Below the pieces are notes generated by a model. It was not told where the DNA came from. It saw nothing but the letters and a program-made list of their open reading frames with translations, and made no database searches. From Avena insularis (taxonomy: Eukaryota > Streptophyta > Magnoliopsida > Poales > Poaceae): 64,000 bases of DNA. Positions 61,050 through 64,000 of this stretch are shown here, one piece after another (within the stretch, counting starts at the first letter, position 1; every line of letters begins with the position of its first letter). Where the stretch lies: contig CM042697.1 of assembly GCA_023614405.1 (NCBI GenBank), positions 191,331,189-191,395,188 of the forward strand, given 5' to 3'. Made by a program: the position numbers and the translations under genes.

Positions 61050-62148
61050 TAAAGAGTTTTTATTAACATATCTCATTAGTTCGTAATAGTTTTATACCAT
61101 GCTATAACTGTAGAAATTGTAAACAAACCAAGTCCCTAGTATCCTCTAGAATACTAGTTCGTTGGGCAGCTGGTGATCGAGGTTTCCCGATCATGGAGTT
61201 ATTAACATCAATTGACAACGAGGTCACTTTATCAGATGAATGATGTGATGGACACATCCGACCGTAGTATTGTAATATGATCCAGTCCAATGTTCAACAT
61301 TGTGATATCTACAAAGAATAGTGATTTGGTCATTCGACCATGAGATCATATTAATCACTATATCCCGTGGATGCTTAGATCACATCTACCGTCATGTCCG
61401 TCACTAGGTGGCCATAAATGTGTGTATTGGGTATTCCAAAGGAATAGATTGGGGCTTATGTATCAACATCGGATTTTCCTATCCGAGTGATGGATAGATA
61501 CCCAGGACCTACTCAGTGAGATTACATCTACAAGTTTGCAAACATGTGACTAGGTCATGGGGATGTAATATCACTGGAACAAGTAAATATGTTTATTGGT
61601 AACAAGATCGAACTAGGTATGTCAATACCGAATATCAGGTCTTGGAAAAACTAGGTGTCTTAGAGCAAAGGGAATGAGACTCGACGTTCAAGGTTCAAGT
61701 GATCAAGTTATTCGTGGAATGCATGCATGCCATCATGAGTTTCCAGACACCGTTGTTGGTCACTGATCAGAGAGTTTCTCGATCATGTATGTGTATTCCC
61801 GAGCCATAGGGTGTCCCGCTTAAGGGTATATGGAGCTTAGGGATTGATCCAAGATCATAGGAGAAAATAATTCAAACTTCAAAATTGTTCTGGGTGATAG
61901 CAGAAGTTTTCCGAAGATATCTAATGATGATCGGAGGGGTCCGAGAGGTGTTTTGGAATTGTAGGTATTAAATAATACGTATGTAATATTAATTAAATGA
62001 ATTAATATTAAAAATACATTTTTTAATTAGATTTATGGGGCATCCCACCTAAATGGGCCTCACCAGAGGAGGCCCATGTGGGGGCTGGCAAGAGGCACCC
62101 TCCACCTCATCTGTCTTGTTTAGTCCCACCCCAGGAATTTGAGAGAGG
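61016..62148 (+). repeat. Degenerate copia-type LTR relic related to BARE/Angela
   Basis: TGTCGTGAAGGAGATAAGCCC then AATAATAAAGAG aligns with TGTTGGAGATATGCCC...AATAATAAAG of the Angela LTR. Further parallels follow in order: ATCATGGAGTTATTAACATC, GATGTGATGGACA, ACCATGAGATCAT, and TTTCTCGATCATGT. It is too diverged to be the same family. It lacks the far end; the stretch near 62040-62148 is the last part resembling the group. Confidence 0.65.
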
Positions 62149-62215
62149 TGTTTGAAAGGGCATGTATGCCCCATGTGTGGTTTTGGTAATTAAATCTCTA
62201 TGGACTAATATGTGA
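62149..62215 (+). repeat. Short truncated repeat
   Basis: TGTTTGAAAGGGCATGTATG then CCCCATGTGTGGTTTTGG resembles the start of another dispersed repeat common in Triticeae, cut off after about 67 bases. Family not assigned. Confidence 0.3.
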
Positions 62216-63387
62216 ATCAGTAGTATTGCTCATAGTAGTTTATCAGTAGCAACAGTTTTGTAGTAGCAATAGCAAAGTAACAGCAGCAATAAAATAAAGG
62301 CAGTAGTAACAATAGTAGCAAACCGCAGGATTTGAGTGCGGTAGGCATAGGGATGGATGGACGGGCGTTGCATGGACAAGAATATTCATGTAATATCAAG
62401 CTCTAAGGCATTTGCAGATAAATAAGATAAAGCATACAATTACTAAATAATCATAGGCATGTGTTCCATACATAGTGATACGTGCTCGCAATGAGAACTT
62501 GCACAACATATTTTGTCCTGCCAGCCCATTGCAACGGGGCCTCAAGGGAATCTACTGGCAATTAAGGTACTCATTTTAATAGAGTACCGGAGCAAAGCAT
62601 TACCACTCCATGAACACCTGTGATCCTCATATCACAGCCATCCCTTCCGGTTATCCCAATTTCTGTCACTTCGGAATCTCGGGTTCCAGACAATAATATG
62701 TATAAATAACTTGCAGATAAGATCACAAACAATACTATCATCATGAATCAATAACATGTTTAGATCTGAGATCATGGCACTCGGGACTTAGTGACATGCA
62801 TCAAGCATAATGCAACAATTTCAAAAGGCACTAACAAAGATACTAGGCACCATGCCCTAACAATATTATTCGATTACATGAAAGATCTCATCCAATCCCT
62901 ACCATACCCATAGCCTATAGCGGGGGATTACTCACTCATGGATGGGTGAAACATGGATGGTTGATAGAGAGGCGTCGATGATGATGATGGCGATGATCTC
63001 CTTCAATTCCCCGTCCCGGTAGGGTGCCAGAACAAAGTTTACGGTTCGAATTTTCGGTGGTGACTGTGATGAACTCTATCTGAAAAAAGCGGTGAGGGTG
63101 CAGGGTGGCCACCACCAGGCGGACTGGCCCGCGCGGCTAGGTGGTGTGAGCCCCTCGTGGCCCTTCCCCGTCTCGTCTTCTGGCTCTGTGAGTCTTCTGG
63201 TAAAATAGGAGTTTTGCGATATTTTCCGGGATTTTCTTGAAAGTTGATTTCCTGCACTAAAACTAGACACCAAAGCAATTTTGCTGAAAACAGCGTCAGT
63301 CTATGTTACTTGTATCCAAATCACACAAATTAGAGGAGAAATAATAACAAAAGTGTTCAGGAAAGTAGATACGTTTTGGACGTATCA
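62216..63387 (-). repeat. 3' LTR of an unnamed - strand LTR element
   Basis: Element strand starts TGATACGTCCAAAACGTATC (from 63387) and continues through an interval containing CAGTAGTAACAATAGTAG-type repeats at 62218-62320. The TG start next to a purine tract fixes the 63387 boundary; the other boundary is approximate. The partner LTR is not in the window. Confidence 0.6.
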
Positions 63388-63506
63388 ACTCGCCCCAAGC
63401 TTAGCTTATTGCTTGTCCTCAAGTAATTCAGTTGAAAACTGAGTGTGATAAAAGAAACTTTCACGAACACATTTGCTTCATATGATGTATATATTCTCAG
63501 CATATG
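63388..63506 (-). other. Internal end and polypurine tract of the same - strand element
   Basis: Element strand CAAGCTTGGGGCGAGT sits directly before the LTR and works as polypurine tract. The internal part is cut at about 63506 where Angela leader sequence begins. Confidence 0.6.
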
Positions 63507-64000
63507 ATCAACGTTGTGGTTCTTGTTCGTAAGCTAGAACAGTTCTTATTTGAAAGCCCCAAACCACATAAAACTTGCAAAGAAAATTAGAGGCGTCTAA
63601 CTTTGTTTTGCAGGGGTGTGCTGTGATGTGATATGGTCATGATTGTGATTATATATGATGTATGCAATGATCCTTATTGTAAGTTGGCAACCGGCAGGAG
63701 CCTTATGGTTGTCTTTTAATTTCATTAAGACCTTCGTGTCTATTATTCAAAGTAGTTGTAATATTTCATGCTGGTAGAAGACAACCATGGAGCGACGCCA
63801 TTGACCTTGAAGCCACACCAATGATGATGGAGATCATGTTCGTTCTTGGAGATGGAGATCGAAGGCACAAGAAGAAAGGCCATATCATATCACATATTAT
63901 GAATTTCATGCGATGCTAATCCTTTTATGCATCTTGTATTGCCTAGATCACGATGGTAATATTATAAGATGATACCTCTCACAAAATATCAAGTAATAAA
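63507..64000 (+). mobile_element. Angela leader fragment, + strand, runs off the window
   Basis: ATCAACGTTGTGGTTCTTGTTC onward matches the leader of Angela copy 3 (from about 43706) through GCATCTTGTATTGCC. Its LTR and primer site are absent on the left, so it is truncated by the neighbouring element or by deletion. The rest lies beyond the window. Confidence 0.85.

Noticed and set aside
1..64000. CRISPR arrays, tRNA or rRNA genes, phage or bacterial systems
   Set aside because: No regularly spaced repeats, no cloverleaf or rRNA signature; all repeats are explained by LTRs and plant elements.

Overview
The window is genomic DNA from a grass, almost certainly a Triticeae species (wheat, Aegilops or barley group). 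The pointers are three BARE/WIS/Angela-type Ty1/copia elements with LTRs of about 1.8-1.9 kb (signature TGTTGGAGATATGCCC), a 4-kb-LTR Ty3/gypsy chromovirus, a Stowaway-like MITE, deep nesting of insertions, and one intron-containing plant nuclear gene. There are no bacterial features, operons, CRISPR arrays or RNA genes that I can support. More than 90 percent of the window is transposable element.

Layout. (1) 1-4910: the 3' part of a compact + strand Ty3/gypsy chromovirus, broken only by two single-base frameshifts in the visible part. (2) 4915-10057: a complete but frameshifted chromovirus of a related family on the - strand, with 317-bp LTRs, lying tail-to-tail with the first. (3) 10058-13020: the only host gene, the last four exons (287 codons) of a plastid translation initiation factor IF-2, with intact frames and splice sites. 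The upstream exons encoding the GTPase are not in the window. (4) 13021-14397, continued at 59083-59520: a G+C-rich repeat with a LINE-like tail. (5) 14398-59077: a - strand Tekay-like chromovirus (TSD AAAGG) that has been split by later insertions. (6) 59521-64000: a mosaic of fragments: a Stowaway MITE, an unassigned coding relic with an Asn-rich end, a copia-type LTR relic, part of a - strand LTR element with its polypurine tract, and the start of another Angela leader.

Nesting, supported by perfect 5-bp target-site duplications. The Tekay-like element (AAAGG) received Angela copy 1 in its 3' LTR (15562-33474, CTACA). Angela copy 1 received Angela copy 2 in its 5' LTR (22780-31662, GAAGA). 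The Tekay-like integrase region received a + strand solo LTR (37503-50541, ATCAT), which received Angela copy 3 (41617-50243, GGGTT). LTR-LTR divergence judged by eye on short AT-rich segments agrees with the nesting order.

No new multi-gene system is visible. The points most worth following are: an extra acidic, coiled-coil-like ORF placed before gag in the Tekay-like element; LTR pairs that differ almost only by tiny indels at G/C-rich spots, which may be a methylation-linked sequencing artefact; a conserved palindromic box shared by the LTRs of two chromovirus families; an Angela copy with decayed coding but good LTRs, probably moved in trans; and the state of the IF-2 gene next to the two compact elements.
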